A DNA stretch of 64,000 nucleotides from Plumapathes pennacea (GCA_964036295.1 OZ038470.1:11871078-11935077), one strand, 5' to 3'; counted from the stretch's first letter, positions 43,606-56,959 are shown. Notes: generated by a model from the sequence alone, not told the origin. Numbers and translations: made by a program.

Positions 43606-44040
43606 CAATTTTGCGCTTTACTCTTCTTGTACTGAAGCAACAGACGTAAAATTTCTGTCATTCATTTAGCATATAAGTAGTATTCTTCCATGAAAGTCTG
43701 CGTTCTTGAGGTTACTTGTGGGCCACGCTGCATAGAGGGACAACACGGACTTTGGCGCGTTCATGAGATCATTTTATGCGTTCCTGAGCTATAAGAGCTT
43801 AGAGTGGAGAGAAATACAATTTTAGCTATAACTTGGCCGAAACGTTACCGATTTAATTGCAGATTCTTTCCTCGCACCCTCTTTAGCAATGTTTCGTAAA
43901 ATTCTTGGAAATATATTTTTGGGGATACAAGAAATTTTGAAAATTATAAAAAGTACCAAAATTTTCGACCCTCCAATTCAATTTCTATTGTTTAAAAAAA
44001 TCGTTGTTTTTGAAGCTCTCAGTGTGTGTTATGCAAAGTG
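43606..44040. other. Non-coding, nothing recognised
   Basis: No open frame of note or clear repeat beyond short shared phrases with 45170-45220. Confidence 0.4.
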
Positions 44041-44047
44041 CAGTACA

Positions 44048-44703
44048 TGAGCAGCGTAAATTACGCCCCTTTGCTGGAAAGGTGTGATGAATTAATTAGT
44101 GCATGATTTGCTGTAATTTGCCTTAATTTCTCACGACGCGCGCGCTAAAAGTTTACAAAAACTATGCAAACTCCGTCGGCATAGTCCCAGCAACGTTTCC
44201 TGAAAGTTTCATGCGATTCTGAGATAGTCGAAAGATCTTGGAATTTTGACAAAATACTAAGGCTATAGCACAGGGTTTTTTGTCAAAAATTGAAAATTCT
44301 TGAAACTTTCAGGAGACCTTCTATGGACTATAACAAGACTTTTTGCAATACATTTGCTTTATCTATCTTCATCCGTTGCCGAGATATAGCAGCTTAAATT
44401 ACGCTCCTTTGCTCGAAAGGTGTGATGAATTAATTAGTGCATGATTTGCTATAATTTGCTCTAATTTCTCACGACGCGCGCGCTAAAAGTTTACAAAAAC
44501 TATGCAAACTCCGTCGGCATAGTCCCAGCAACGTTTTCTGAAAGTTTCACGCGATTCTGAGATGGTCGAAAAATCTTGGAATTTTGACAAAATACTAAGG
44601 CTATAGCACAGGGTTTTTTGTCAAAAATTGAAAATTCTTGAAACTTTCAGGAGACCTTCTATGGACTATTACAAGACTTTTTGCAATACATTTGCTTTAT
44701 CAA
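44048..44703. repeat. About 340-bp tandem repeat, two units
   Basis: The phrase GGTGTGATGAATTAATTAGT recurs at about 44080 and 44420, and TTCTCACGACGCGCGCGCTA recurs at the same spacing. Diverged relatives lie at 45400-45680 and 49130-49650. Confidence 0.85.
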
Positions 44704-45708
44704 TAATGTATCTCTCAACAATGCACACAAGGAAAGAAACCTCGATTACAAATGGTCAAGTTTCCGCCAAGATATAATCAATCTACTTTCTCTTCATAGT
44801 TAGCTCTTATAGCTCACATTCACATAATATTGCGCACGTTTGTTGAAGTCTACGTTTTCATTACTATGTAGCGCCATCCACAGGAAGCCACTAGAACGAA
44901 GACTTCCAGGAAACAACACCTATAAAACGCTTAATGAATGACAAACAGTTTGACGGCAAAGAATTAAGCGAGAAACAAACTATTCCCTACTTTCGTCTTT
45001 GAGCACTAAACTCGGAGCTGTTACCACTCCTGCTCAGCTCCCGCACTAAACTTAACGCTACATAGTAGTGAAAACGTAGACTTTAACAAACTTGCGCACT
45101 ACTATTGTGTAAGTTTGAGTTATAGGCTTACTATGGAGCGAAAGTAGATTGATTATACTTTGCGGAAACTTGCATTATCGTCCACAAGAAAACCTCAAGA
45201 ACGCAGACTTTCATCGAAACCAATATCAGCAAGGTGCCCAGTTCTAACTACGATGGAAAACGCGCGGATTGAAGAATGACAGAATCAGCAGTTAGCTAAC
45301 GTCAATGATCAAAAAATATATATACGCATGTCAAAAGGTCTTACTAACCTTTGAGGAGATGGTTGCTAAACTGTGTTAGGCAAAGTTTCGCTCTTCTCGC
45401 GACCTGCAAATCTTCAAACTTTCACTGAAAGCCCCCTGGGACTATAACGAGGCCTTTTGCAACGCATTTGCTTATTTTATTTCAACTGTTGATGAGATAT
45501 AGCAGCAAAACCACGCAAAACTAGAGGCTCCTTTGTTCAAAAAGTGTGATATTTTAGTCGAAGATTTGCTCTAATTTTTCGCGACCCGCTGGATAAAATA
45601 TTGACTATTATATTTGAAAACCTTTGTTATACATCCAGGAACATTTCTTGAAATTTCATGCTGGTGTAAGGCCGAGATTCGATTTTGAAACTGGGCCAAA
45701 AATGGCTG
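44704..45708. other. Non-coding, diverged repeat copies
   Basis: 44878-45000 repeats 43070-43200, and 45400-45680 resembles the 340-bp unit. No coding region seen. Confidence 0.45.
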
Positions 45709-45857
45709 TTTTTTTTTTTTTTTTTTTTTTTTTTGACAAAATGGTGATTTGACGAAAATTAAAAAAGGGTTATGACTGCGAGTTACTGGGAACGAGAGTG
45801 AACCGCTGGCATGCTTGACAGCGGCCGCTCGATCGTCTGTTTGTAAATAAGACGGCC

Positions 45858-48800
45858 ATGCTTTCAGCTGTATTTCAGTCTACGGCATCAATCGACCGCT
45901 GTTTTGACCAAGTTTCTCAAGACTATGGGACGGGAAATGCAGGTATGAAGGCCTTGTGTTGTAGTTGTTTTACCGAACGCGTGTCTGAGTTCATGTAGAC
46001 ATTTTCCTGCCATTGATAATCGTTCAATGAGCAATCCGAGAAAGCTGCCCGGCAAATTTTCTGCATCTGTGTGATATTTAAGATTTCTGTAAGAACCTAA
46101 GCGACAAAATGGGACTTTATGACTCCGAACAATGGGTTCAGTATCCTAAAAGGTATCAATAAGAGCATACAAGCTTCGATGTTTGAAGTTTCGATTGCTA
46201 ACATTTTATGATGATATTCGGAACATGTGCGCATTTCGAGCAGAGTATTATTTATCTTCCAGGGAAATATGTATCTTGTCCTTTCAAACCCACATTATTC
46301 TGGGAATCAAACAATATTTGCCCTGTGAAAAACAACATTTGTTCACTATTTATATTGAAAATAATAATTATTTCGGATGGGAGATTAAACCTGCAGATAA
46401 TGCAGGGCTCGAAACTGCGACCGATACGGTCGCAAATGCGACCAAAAAGTATCACTTGCAACTAAAACTTCCCTGGCAGTCGCAAAATTGCAACTAGACT
46501 TTACTCCAGCAATTACTATAATTCCATAAATACCTCCGACGATAGGCGCCAGTTCATTGTTTGTTGACACTTCACAGGTGCAGATGATTTCACGGAGGGT
46601 AAAGCTAAAACTATTACATATCAATTGACAAACAATGGGTTATCACACGCAGCAGTAATTGTAAACCTTGATAATTAAAATGAGCCACGCACCGTAAAGG
46701 TGTTAAGCCTTGTCCTCACTAGCACACAAGCATAAGCATAAGAATAAGAGAGCGACAGTGGCGACATAAGCATAAGCATAAGCATAAGGAACGGACATGT
46801 TTGATCCTTATGCTTATGCTTATGTCGCCACTGTCACTCTCTTATTCTTATGCTTATGTTTATGCACTAGTGAGGACAAGGCTTTACATGTCAGTCGTGT
46901 CAAAATATGCACCGACACCATAATGAATTTTCACACGGCAACTGAGCGAACAAAGCTCGGTGTAGTATAGCTCCTCTTTTCATTTGTCTGGACAAGGACT
47001 CGATACTGTATATCATTCAGTGGCCTTCACTATACTGCTTTAATGTTACCAAAACATTTGTGACGGCAGAGTCCAGCTTGTGAAAATATGTCTCTGATTG
47101 GCTGAGCATGCTGACAAACTCGTGTGGACCAATCCGAAAGCGAAGCAAACGCAAAACCAAAGCAATCACACAATTACTTTCGACAGTCATCTGAAAACCA
47201 CTCTATGTAAGTTGTTGCAGCAATGAAATGCTAGTGTAAATAAACTGCAAACCTTACTGAATTTACAATTAGGTTTTGCGACTAAAATTTGTAGACTTGC
47301 TACTAAATTTTCGTAACTTAGTCACAAAATTGCAACTACATTTTTTTCCCAATTTCGAGCCCTGTAATGATAATAACATTTTACAGCAGTCAGCTGGCTG
47401 TGCTGGTCAGGGAACATCCCACCTTTTCAATTTAATATTTTTGCAAAACTCCCTCTTCTTTTAAACCATGCATCCTTCTGGGTAAAAAATGTCCTAACAT
47501 TTTATTTTTAACTCAGTCCTTTGGGAGCACCCTGTCCTTCTAAATTATTCATTTAGATTGCCCCTTTCCCCTATATACAAGCCATCTATTTCTTTTTGGA
47601 AAAAAATCCCCTGTCCTTTCAAATCTTGCTTTTTGAAACACCCATTTTTTTCCTCTGTTGATGTGACACAAGAGTAATCTGTTCTTTTATTGTTTCCAAC
47701 AGGATAGACATCCATATCCATGGGCATGTGAAGCCTTTTTCACTCCACAGTCCCCTCAAAGGATTCTGGTTACGGTTGGGTTGGACAGTCGTCAAATCTG
47801 CTGAAAAGAATCTATTTTGTTTATGTGGTCAACATGTATGGCAAGGTGAGATCTGCTAGATTTGGTCACTTGTTTGTGGCTGAAATTAAGAATTCATATC
47901 AAATAAAGCATTTTATCCTAGCTTCTCGAATATCCCGCACCAAACACTGACACACAAGGTTGCGGTGCGGGTCTAGCAGACGCAAAGCTTAGCCCATTTA
48001 ATCATATTCATTATTCTTTGTACATGTACTTTTTCCGCTCAAACAAGAAAATTAAATTGAACCTGTCTGCTTCGAGCCTATGCATAATGCAAATATTTAC
48101 ACAAGCTTCAACACATTTCTGCACTAAATATTTGCACACATTCCATCCTCTTGTTTGGGAATTCGAGAAACTATTTATCATCTGTTTTGTTATGCTTCGC
48201 TCCACTCAGCCGAAGATAAATCATCTATTCACATAAGAGCCTTTTACATAGACTGTATTCATATGGCATGCCTTCCTTTGTTTTAAAGCATTGCTGTATC
48301 AGTACAAGAAAGTATTTGAATGTATTGTGTGATTTGGAAGCACACCCAAAAATTAGAAATCTTGAGAAATTAGATTGTTGTAGCTTAAACATCTGCAAAG
48401 TAACTTGATCCAATACGCTATCTCAGTCAAATTGCATATACATGTATATCACAATTTGCATTCCTAACAAACAAGAGTATTTGGTCATACCAAAGGTTGA
48501 TGGATTATTTGGTCATATTCAAGGTTATTTGTGGCACCTCAATTGCTTTCATCCTGAAACAGTGCAGTGCATGTGTTTTCTAGCCCATTCTTGGCAGCTA
48601 CTTTCTGCTTACACAAGCTAAATAAATTTACTGCACATGTACAGGTCAGAGTACCTCACACAAGCTACTTATGCAGGAAAATGTTAAATTGAGTTAGACT
48701 GCAACATATTGTACTTGATACCCAGGAAGGCTCTGAGGAACTTCTTGTTCTTACAACCAATATCAATTTGTTGTTTGTTCAAATGTGTTACCAAGTTCAA

Positions 48801-49239
48801 TTTTGATATCTTTATGGACATTTTTTGTCTGATGAAGTTTCACAGAGCCTCCCAAACAAAAGTGCTTTGTTTCTACTGTATACACAGTTGAACCCCTTTA
48901 TGTAGTGGCCTGAAACTATTGTCAGGGTGTAACGTTAAAAGTATAATCCCTATTGAGCGACCACAATCACCTTTTGGCTGTTCCAGTAAGGTTCCTCCTG
49001 GCCACTTTATTAATAGGGGTAAATACAATACCAATAATAATTTAAAACACATTTTGACTTTGTTTAGAAAAGATACAATAGTGACATATAAGAGTCTGAA
49101 ATAGAAGATGATGACTGATAAATGCATTTAAACACTAGTCCTCATCAACAGCTGAAGAAAAATAAAACAAATACCAAAAAGTCTTGTAATAGTCCCAGGA
49201 AGGTTTCCTGAATGTTTAATGTATTTTTCTTTTTCTTAT

Positions 49240-49285
<46 letters not shown>

Positions 49286-49769
49286 CTTACCATTTTTTGG
49301 CCTAATCTGATAATTGCTATATCTCGTCAACAGCTGAAAAAAAAGACAATTGTATAGCAAAAAGTTGTGTAATAGTCCCAGGAAGTTTTCCTGAAAGCTT
49401 CAAGAGTTAAATGTTGTTAAAAAAAGTATAGACTATAGCCTTAATACCATGATATTTTCAACTAATCTTATAGTCCCTTTATCTTGTCAGTGGCTGATAA
49501 AAAATAAGACAAATATGTAGCAAGAAGTCTTCTAATAGTCTTAGGAAGGTTTCCTAAAAGTTTCAAGAGTATTTAAATTTTAGTAAAAAAAAGCTTAGGC
49601 TATAGCCTTACCATATTTTGGCCTAATCGCTTATCTTGTCAATGTCTAAAAAAAAATCTTCTTCTCTTCAGATTCTCTTCAGGTCCTCTTCAGTCGCAGA
49701 GTTGAACCAGTGCTAACTAGAAACTCAACAGCATGTTTCAAGTTAAATATAGAACACTCCAAACCATGA
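45858..49769 (+). CDS. Weak candidate: small 3-exon gene, 88 residues
   Basis: Exons 45858-45942, 47751-47845 and 49683-49769 join in phase (1, then 0) with GT-AG ends. Residues begin MLSAVFQSTASIDRCFDQ, then RIYFVYVVNMYGK and VLFSRRVEPVLTRN, ending at TGA. A stop lies upstream in frame and no other ATG intervenes. The product is not recognised. Against it: exon 2 lies in an interspersed repeat also seen, inverted, at about 54800-54870, so it may be an exon born from a transposon or a chance reading. Exon 3 could instead start at 49672. Confidence 0.3.
46706..46883. mobile_element. Hairpin MITE built of ATAAGC repeats, TTA target site
   Basis: The 178-bp element has ends AGCCTTGTCCTCACTAG and CTAGTGAGGACAAGGCT and TTA on both sides (46703-46705 and 46884-46886). 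Both arms contain (CATAAG)n and GACAGTGGCGACATAAG, giving a nearly complete palindrome. Confidence 0.85.
47932..48222. repeat. Interspersed repeat, second copy
   Basis: Second copy of the repeat at 33608-33984. Both have CCCGCACCAA near the start and GTGCGGGTCTAGCAGA soon after. Confidence 0.7.
48223..49130. other. Non-coding, nothing recognised
   Basis: AT-rich sequence with short open frames and no visible repeat or splice-linked coding segment. Confidence 0.4.
49242..49283. repeat. 42-base poly-T tract
   Basis: Uninterrupted T run inside a diverged copy of the 340-bp repeat. A 26-T run in a related setting is at 45709-45734. Confidence 0.9.
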
Positions 49770-49955
49770 GTTACTGGACATAACTGCTGAAAGAAACAAA
49801 GTCAAAATGGACATCAAGCCATGAGACAGCAGCATCTGTTCAAGACAGATTGAAAATGTATGGGATAAAGACAGTATCTAATTGTTTTTCACTGTGATTG
49901 GACCATTGTACAACTCTGTGATGGTGACATATAATTATGTTAATTATTAAGGAGG

Positions 49956-50454
49956 TATTGCGAGCGAGGGAACACTGTCAAGTACTTTATGGTACATTTG
50001 AAGGGCGAAGTAAGCCTGTTGTGAAGAATAACTCACTACCGAAAACTTTCGATAGGTTTGTAAGCTCTTGCTGATTGCTGTTGTGTTTATTAATTGTAGT
50101 ACTGAACTGTTACAAGTTTATTTGGAGCCACCTAGCGCCCAGTTGTGATGTTGTTTTAGGACTGCTGCTTTATTCTCTGTCACTTTATCCCATTGCAGCA
50201 TAAAAATGCTGTTGCTTAATTTGCCCATGTACTTTTTGAATTATTCAGTATTTAAACAGATATTTCAGTAAAAAGTACTTGTATTTTGTGATAATTTATG
50301 GTGCCTACTTTTAAACATGTCTCGTAGTATCGTTCCTGTATGAAAATGCAATAAAATCTTGTGACGAAAACACTTGCCGATTCACTGACTCAAATAGAAT
50401 AACCGTCACTCGTACCTTCATCCAGACCATCCCTGGTGTTGCACTCCCGCAACA
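49956..50454. mobile_element. Possible solo LTR
   Basis: TATTGCGAGCGAGGG at the left and CTCCCGCAACA at the right form a short imperfect inverted pair, and AATAAA lies about 100 bp before the right end, as in LTRs. No target-site duplication was found and the left end reads TA rather than TG. The AATAAA could instead serve the candidate gene upstream. Confidence 0.25.
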
Positions 50455-50631
50455 ATAATAATTAAATATTTAGCTTATTGAGGAAGGCCGCAAAAAATGA
50501 ATAAAGAAAAAAAGAAAAAACAAAACAGTAGGAATGAGGATTCGAACTGCAACCTTTAACCGGTTACCGCTCCTGCACCCCCCGCACTAGTCTCCCTGTA
50601 AGTACAGGACTTAGTTACCGCTCCTGCTCCC

Positions 50632-51110
50632 GCGTTAGTGCGTACATTAAATTACAAATCTGAGAAAAGAGGACATCGAATGATTCGATAGCACAGTCAG
50701 CTAAATGCACAGTTTCTAAGTTGGAGGTCCCAGGTTCAAACGCTGATTCAATATTCCGCTACTTTTCTTTTTCTTTTTCTCTCTCTCTTTTTTTTTTTTA
50801 ATTTTACTCCCTTTAATTCAAATCAAAGTTCTCGCACTCCGCTCCCACGTTAGTGCGTACATTAAATTACAAATCTGAACAGGGAGGACACTGAGTGATT
50901 CGATAGCAGTCAGCAAAACGCACAGTTTCTAAGGTGGAGGTCACAGGTTCAAACGCTGTTTCAAGAAAGAACTTTGATTTCTATTCTATATAACAATAAA
51001 TTTGAACATGGTACGCATCAAGTAATGCAATAGCACAGTCGGCAGGACGCCCAGCATCTAAGGCGAAGGTTTGTGGTTCGAATCTTGGCTCTTCTTTTTT
51101 CTTTTTTCTC
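50632..51110 (+). repeat. tRNA-derived SINE heads, three in a row
   Basis: Units at about 50632-50760, 50852-50965 and 51024-51108 have A-box-like TAGCACAGTCAG or TAGCACAGTCGG and B-box-like CAGGTTCAAACGC or GTGGTTCGAATCT. The first two share a leader (GTGCGTACATTAAATTACAA), 220 bp apart. T-rich tails follow. They do not fold as complete tRNAs. Confidence 0.6.
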
Positions 51111-51709
51111 CCACTCATACGCATGCGCACTACTCTTTCTTTTGACGTCATCCATAGTCCCACATGTGGAAGGCGAACGCTAGCAATAAGGCCAGAATTT
51201 GTTCGCTCTTTCGCCGAACTTTAAACCGCCGGTTCACCGACGCTGAAGGCTTAGTGATGAATACTGAAAGCCTGATGCTGGAGTGCCGGGGTTTTGCCTC
51301 TCGAGGACATCTCGATAGGAAGAACTCCACTGTGGGGGACTCTTGTCGAAGTTCTCTTGGGGGGACACCCTTACCTGGGGCCTGTCATAACTCTCATGGG
51401 GAGGTACTGCTCAGGACTTCTGGAAGGGGGACCCTGGAAGGGGACCTGTCATTGCTCTGCAAGACAGGACTTACGGAAGGGGGACCCTACAAAGAACCTG
51501 TCAGTGCTCTGTGAGAGAGTACTGGTCAGGACTCACGGCAAAGGGAGTCCTGATACCCCTCCCTGAGAGGGAAGGGTATCAGTGATCACTGGAACCTGGA
51601 CAACATGGAAAGCTGCAACAAAAGGAACTATTAAATCAAAATGAATATTAATCAAAAAAATGAATAAATTAAAAACCAAAATAATATATACGCTGCGCAT
51701 GCGTATTAC
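51111..51709. other. GC-richer segment, no gene recognised
   Basis: The open frames at 51164-51514 and 51294-51566 overlap in different frames and contain repeated GGAAGGGGGACCCT phrases. No homologue recognised. Confidence 0.4.
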
Positions 51710-54225
51710 ATACACTGCGCATGCGCACTAGTGGCAACTAGCTCATTAGCATCTCATTAACGAATTTTGGCCCGTTTTCAGCTAAAATGCCCCGTTGCCA
51801 TGGCAACCAATTAATTTCCGGCCTTCTGATTGGCTGAGAGCTTCATTAATATTTTGGAATAACATTAGCATAAAAAACTTATTGTTTACCAAAGGAAAAT
51901 CTCTTCCAAAATTTTACGACAACTGCTCAAAAAATACAAGTCTTTTCACAATAATTATCGGCTCACCACTACAAAATCCAACACAAGAGGTACACGCATG
52001 TATAAAGTAACATCATTTATTAGCTACAGACCAGTTACAGCAATGACAACAAGCCACACTTGGAAAAACTTCCAAGTGTACAAGTCCTTAAATAACATTG
52101 CATTCGGCGCTACCCGCTTCAAAATAAACATTTAACAGCAAAAGTGACCAGTATAACAATCAGCACAAGTTTACCAACCTGCTCTAATTTTAAGTAGCAA
52201 GATATTCACGCAACACGGCCGCTTCGTCCTACAAAACACATTTATCCAAGTTTCCGAGAGTGTTCGCTCGCAATCAAATATCTCCTTTAATCAGCACCAA
52301 ACGCTGCCCAATTGTCCCTCTTGTAGTGAAAAATCAACGCAGCCCATCTCATAAGTTCATACTGCTGCCATGAACACTTCCATCAAATCCTGCAGCCTCT
52401 TGGCGTTGTTTGAACATAAAATACTGTTCCGCGACATGTTGTCAGTAGCGGGTACAATATGTCATCAGTAAACTGCCTCCGGGCTCCAATGAGCTGGTTA
52501 GACGGAGTTATGAACGAGGGCGTTCAGTAGAGAGCAGAGAGAAATGATTCCTTCACAGGGAAACTCGTCCCGTACCAAACATGCCGTTGGAGAGAGATCC
52601 CTTTCTTGCTAATGATACGATTCTACGTCGTTTTCCTGCTCACTCATCCTGGCCAGAGATCCGTACTGCACGATACACTAGTTTAGAGAAGTATGGAACG
52701 ATAGAAATCGCTCGTAGAGGTCCACAACTGCAGGAATATCACTCTCAGGTCGTAAACGACAGCCACATGGAAAGCCAATATCGAGCTGGCCCGTATGCAA
52801 ATCCCACAATACAACTTGAAAAGACAAAAGGACCGCATCAGCAAAACGTCTAATAATAATAGGTTTCGGCGTGCGAGCTTGCTATTTCTTTTGTTCGAAA
52901 AAGAAGTTTCTTTTGTTCGAAGCAAAATTTTCTATTGTTCGAAACAAAAGAACTGTATGCTTCATACAAAAGAACCAAATGCTACGAGACAATAAACTAC
53001 AGCGGGGACTGCATCAGCAAAACGTCTAATAATAATAGGTTTCGGCGTGCGAGTTTGGTATTTCTTTTGTTCAAAATAGAAGTTTCTTTTGTTCGAAGCA
53101 AAATTTTCTATTGCTCGAAACAAAAGAACTGTATGCTTCATACAAAAGAACCAAATGCTACGGGACAATAAACTCCAGCGGGGACTGCATCAGCAAAACG
53201 TCTAATAATAATAGGTTTCGGCGTGCGAGTTTGCTTTTTCTTTTGTTTAAAATAGAAGTTTCTTTTGTTCGAAGCAAAATTTTCTATTGTTCGAAACAAA
53301 AGAAGTGTACACTTGATATGCTGGGGACTGATAAAAGAACAGCAAGCCGTACGTCGTAGTAAACAAACTAAAAACGTACGCGCTCGCCAAATAATTTAGT
53401 CGTGGCTCCTTAATTTCATCGGTTCCAAAGATATGAGAGAAAAGATAAGCAAATTTTTTACCCTAATATTTTAAATTTAAGTCGAATTTTGATGTAAGTA
53501 CATACTCTGTGAAAACACATTGTGAATACCTTAATATGAAAGCATTTAAACTCCTCCATATTCTTAGGCAATTGCGTAGACCTGGCTACTGTCTTAAAGA
53601 GCTTGTATCTAGAGTGCGCTGCTCCTGTCTGTGCCGCGATACCTCAATATCTAAGCCATAGCATCGAAGCCGTGCAGCGACGGGCATGATCTGTCTTACG
53701 ACGCACGTCTCAATCAAGCCAATATTTTACCTCTCCATCAAATCTGCTCAGAGTTTATAAGGAAGAACAGAGTGTCTGGGGGCTACAACCTTCCGAACCC
53801 GCGTCACGCGGCGCCCTTGAACTCTCGCAAGAAGACTTATTCAAATACGAATCGTAATTATCTCTCAACCTCGTGAAATCTGGTAGGGAAAATCACCCAA
53901 ATGAACCAAAAATGTAGATGTATATGTTGATCATAAACTAAATAAATGCAAAATGAGCACCTTAAGGATATTTCTGGTCTTATAAAGAGCCACTCTGATC
54001 GAAAACCGCTCGAAAATTAAATGTACGATTTGGGAAACTCGCGCATGAAACAAGTTCATGTACTTTTTGTTGATTTAAAACCAGCTGGATTCATGTGGGA
54101 CAATATTTACGCAATGTACGCATGTTCAGGATATTTCTAGTCTTGCAAAAGTATTGAAGATGGCCCTCTTGCGATAAAGAGCGATTGGCTAAACTACGAA
54201 ATACCCCACACTTCCAGAAGGGCTG
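51710..54225. repeat. Segmental duplication, copy 2, proximal block
   Basis: Direct copy of 1-2340. The extra length comes mainly from one more 177-bp repeat unit. The open frame at 52581-52853 matches 874-1146. Confidence 0.85.
52843..53315. repeat. 176-bp tandem repeat, about 2.7 units
   Basis: Unit starts at 52848, 53024 and 53200. The copy at 1136-1440 has one unit fewer. Confidence 0.85.
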
Positions 54226-54715
54226 TCTGCGTATCCGGATAGGCGGATACGCGGTGAAGTCAGACCACCCCCTCCCCTAACTTTTTGAAGTATTATATAA
54301 AGTGGATACGCGGATACGCAGTGGAGGTAGACCAACACCCCCCCCCCCTCCACCTCCTTAGTTTTTAAAGTCAATAACTTAGGGGGAGGGGTGGTCTAAC
54401 CCCACTGCGTATCCGCGTATCCACTTCCACATATACTTCAACAATTTAGGGGAGGGGTGGTCTAACTCCAATTTACAAACCGCTTCTAAAGTGTTCATAC
54501 AGGTCTTTAAAGTGTTGACCGGCTGTTACGGCGTCCGTAAGAAGAGCTGTCTGCTTACGAGAGTGTTCACCCAGAGAGCTTCGACTGTAATCGCAACGGT
54601 CGCAAGATCAAATCAATTGTTTGTTTGTTTCTTTCTTTCTGTGTGTCTCTATCTGGTGTATCAGTACAGGTGTATCACAAACCAATGTTTAACTACAATT
54701 TAAATTACGCTCAGA
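54226..54715. repeat. Minisatellite and middle block of copy 2
   Basis: The minisatellite (54226-54472) runs straight into sequence matching 6731-6970. This junction marks the 4.1-kb difference from copy 1. Confidence 0.8.
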
Positions 54716-54949
54716 TATAAAAAAAAAATTTTTTTTAATAGTAACCAAATAGCAGCCCTCACCTTGCCACCACATGAACAGAACAAGATTCTTCAGAAGG
54801 TATCAGGATGTCCAACCCAAAAGTAACCAGAACCGTTACACGTGGATCTATGGAGTGAAAGAGGCTTGCACCCGCTGCCCTAAATCACACGGACTTCTAT
54901 CTTCTTGTAGGCCTACAAATAAATAGAACGGAGTACAAAGTACCGTTTA

Positions 54950-55370
54950 GTGACTTTTAAGTGTCAAATCAACAGTAGAAAATGTGAATGTTCCACAAAC
55001 CAATGATTTGTTAGAACATTGGTGTTTCCCCATGGGGATGGTTTGAAGAAAGAGTGATGGTCCAAAGGATTGATTTGAAATGCTAGGGTTTAGGACACAT
55101 TGTTTTCCCAGAGGGATGGTTTGAAAAAAAAAAAAGGTGTTTCCCAAACAAATTATTTGAAAGGTTAGTATAGAGTGTTTTCTGGGAGGGATGGTCTGAA
55201 AGGAGTGGTATTTTAAGTATTGTGGTTTGAAAGATCAGGGTGTTTCGGAGAGGGACAGTTTGAAACTTGGGTATGATTTTGTCCAGATTTATGGTTTGAA
55301 AGGACAAGGTGTTTCCCAGAATGATGATTTGAAAGGACTGCATGTTTCCATAAGGGGTAGTAGGCAAGGA
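54950..55370. repeat. Degenerate tandem repeat of about 40 bp
   Basis: Phrases such as GTGTTTCCCAGA and GATGGTTTGAAAGG recur through the segment and once more at 56185-56230. A related inverted copy is at 47560-47640. The 121-codon frame on the - strand is a by-product. Confidence 0.65.
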
Positions 55371-56307
55371 ACAAAATGAACAAAGTCCTGGTCTGGCAAA
55401 GGGTTGATAGTCAACAAGGATAAATTTGTCAATTAACTCATTATTCATTTATTTAAAAATAATTTGAATAATTATTGATATGTTACTGAATATGTCACTG
55501 ACAGGACAAAGAACAGTCCTGTTTTTGTAACAGGCTATGCTACTTTTGAATGCTCCATTTACATTTAACTCTTCCTGTTTCCTTGATTTTTATATATATT
55601 ATCAACATTATTTTTATTTGGATATGTGGTATTTTTAGGTGCAATGCTCATCTACTCACTATGGCTATCAAAACAACAATCTCCAATTTAGTATAGTGTA
55701 ATGAAGCTGTAACCCACAAACCCATCTTCAAACTTTATACCTTTATAATTTCAACCTTGCTTGCTAACAACAACAACAACAACAACAAAGAAAAAATAAA
55801 GACAACTGCAACATGCAATTTCAGTGCATTCTGCCAGCGATATTTCCTCAGGCACTTACCCTATAACATCACAGGAAGCAAGAAATTACACACATACGTA
55901 CAAGATCAGTGTGATGAAATATTATTCAGATTCGAATTATTGAAATTGTGATTCTTGATCAAGCAATATTCCCCAACTGTGAAAATATCTTTAATTAGTA
56001 TTATCTTAAAAATACAAACCACTAGATTGACATCTTCTGATTTATCTTCATTTACTTCTTTTTGATCTTTTAATTATCTTTGCATTTATTTTCTTTAGTT
56101 TTGTTCATTCTGTTTAACCCTCTGACTCTAAATATTTACCTTGACCCTTGACCAAAAACCCAGATTTGCTTAAAAACACAGAGGAATGGTTTGAGATGAC
56201 AGGGTGTTTCCCAGAGTGATGGTTTCAAAAATGAAATCCATCCTAGACCCTTATTATCTGGACACCAAATAAGTATGAACAAAATAATTTTGGAGGATCG
56301 TGAACAA
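55371..56307. other. Non-coding, nothing recognised
   Basis: AT-rich sequence with a short (CAA)n tract at about 55768-55788. No gene seen. Confidence 0.4.
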
Positions 56308-56760
56308 CTTCAGTTTATGAGAGTTCTTGGGCCTGGATAAACCAATATTTAAAGTGAGCTTAATTTCACCAATCACATTATTAGACTGTGGCATTATTCT
56401 TATTATCCTGATATTCAAAACGCTTCACTGGTTAGAGCTTTCGCACAATCTCGACTCGATCTAATCATTTCTGTGCGTGAATTTGGGCACACGTAAGGAA
56501 GTAATGTGTAATACAGCACAAAAAGGCTTCATACCTGCATCTCTCATCCTTCATGCTTCAGAAATCTAGCTGAATCAAAGGCTTATCGACTCTGTGAAGT
56601 AAAAACCCTCAAAACCTGCTCAAAACATGGCCGGATGTTTACGAACATTTACGATGCAGCGGTGAAACGCGTCAGCGGTAACCCTCGTTCCCAGGAACTC
56701 ACGATCATCACAGCCACAGTGAGTTCTAATCGCCTACACGAAAATTGTCCGTAATGCTTT
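56308..56760. repeat. Segmental duplication, copy 2, distal block
   Basis: Matches 7868-8330 with more divergence than the proximal block. Confidence 0.65.
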
Positions 56761-56959
56761 TTGATAAGTTTTGTGTAAGTATGGTAACCGTATTGCGGAC
56801 AAACGAACAGTTTTGCCACTGCATTTATTCCAGCGCTCAATTTAAATTAGTTGCGCACTCGATCTCCTGTCAGATATTTTTTCAATTCAGTAAACTTTTC
56901 AACTGCTTAAGATGCTGTATACTTGCGAACAAAATATCCACAGTTAGTACTTATTGAAC

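Noticed and set aside
43123-43649. Proline/glycine-rich repeat protein
   Set aside because: All three forward frames are open because the tandem period is a multiple of three; there is no frame preference.
51024-51108. True tRNA gene
   Set aside because: A- and B-box-like motifs are present, but no complete cloverleaf with an acceptor stem could be drawn; neighbouring units look like SINE heads.
55083-55448. 121-codon repeat protein on the - strand
   Set aside because: It reads through a degenerate 40-bp tandem repeat; a related repeat elsewhere has no matching open frame.
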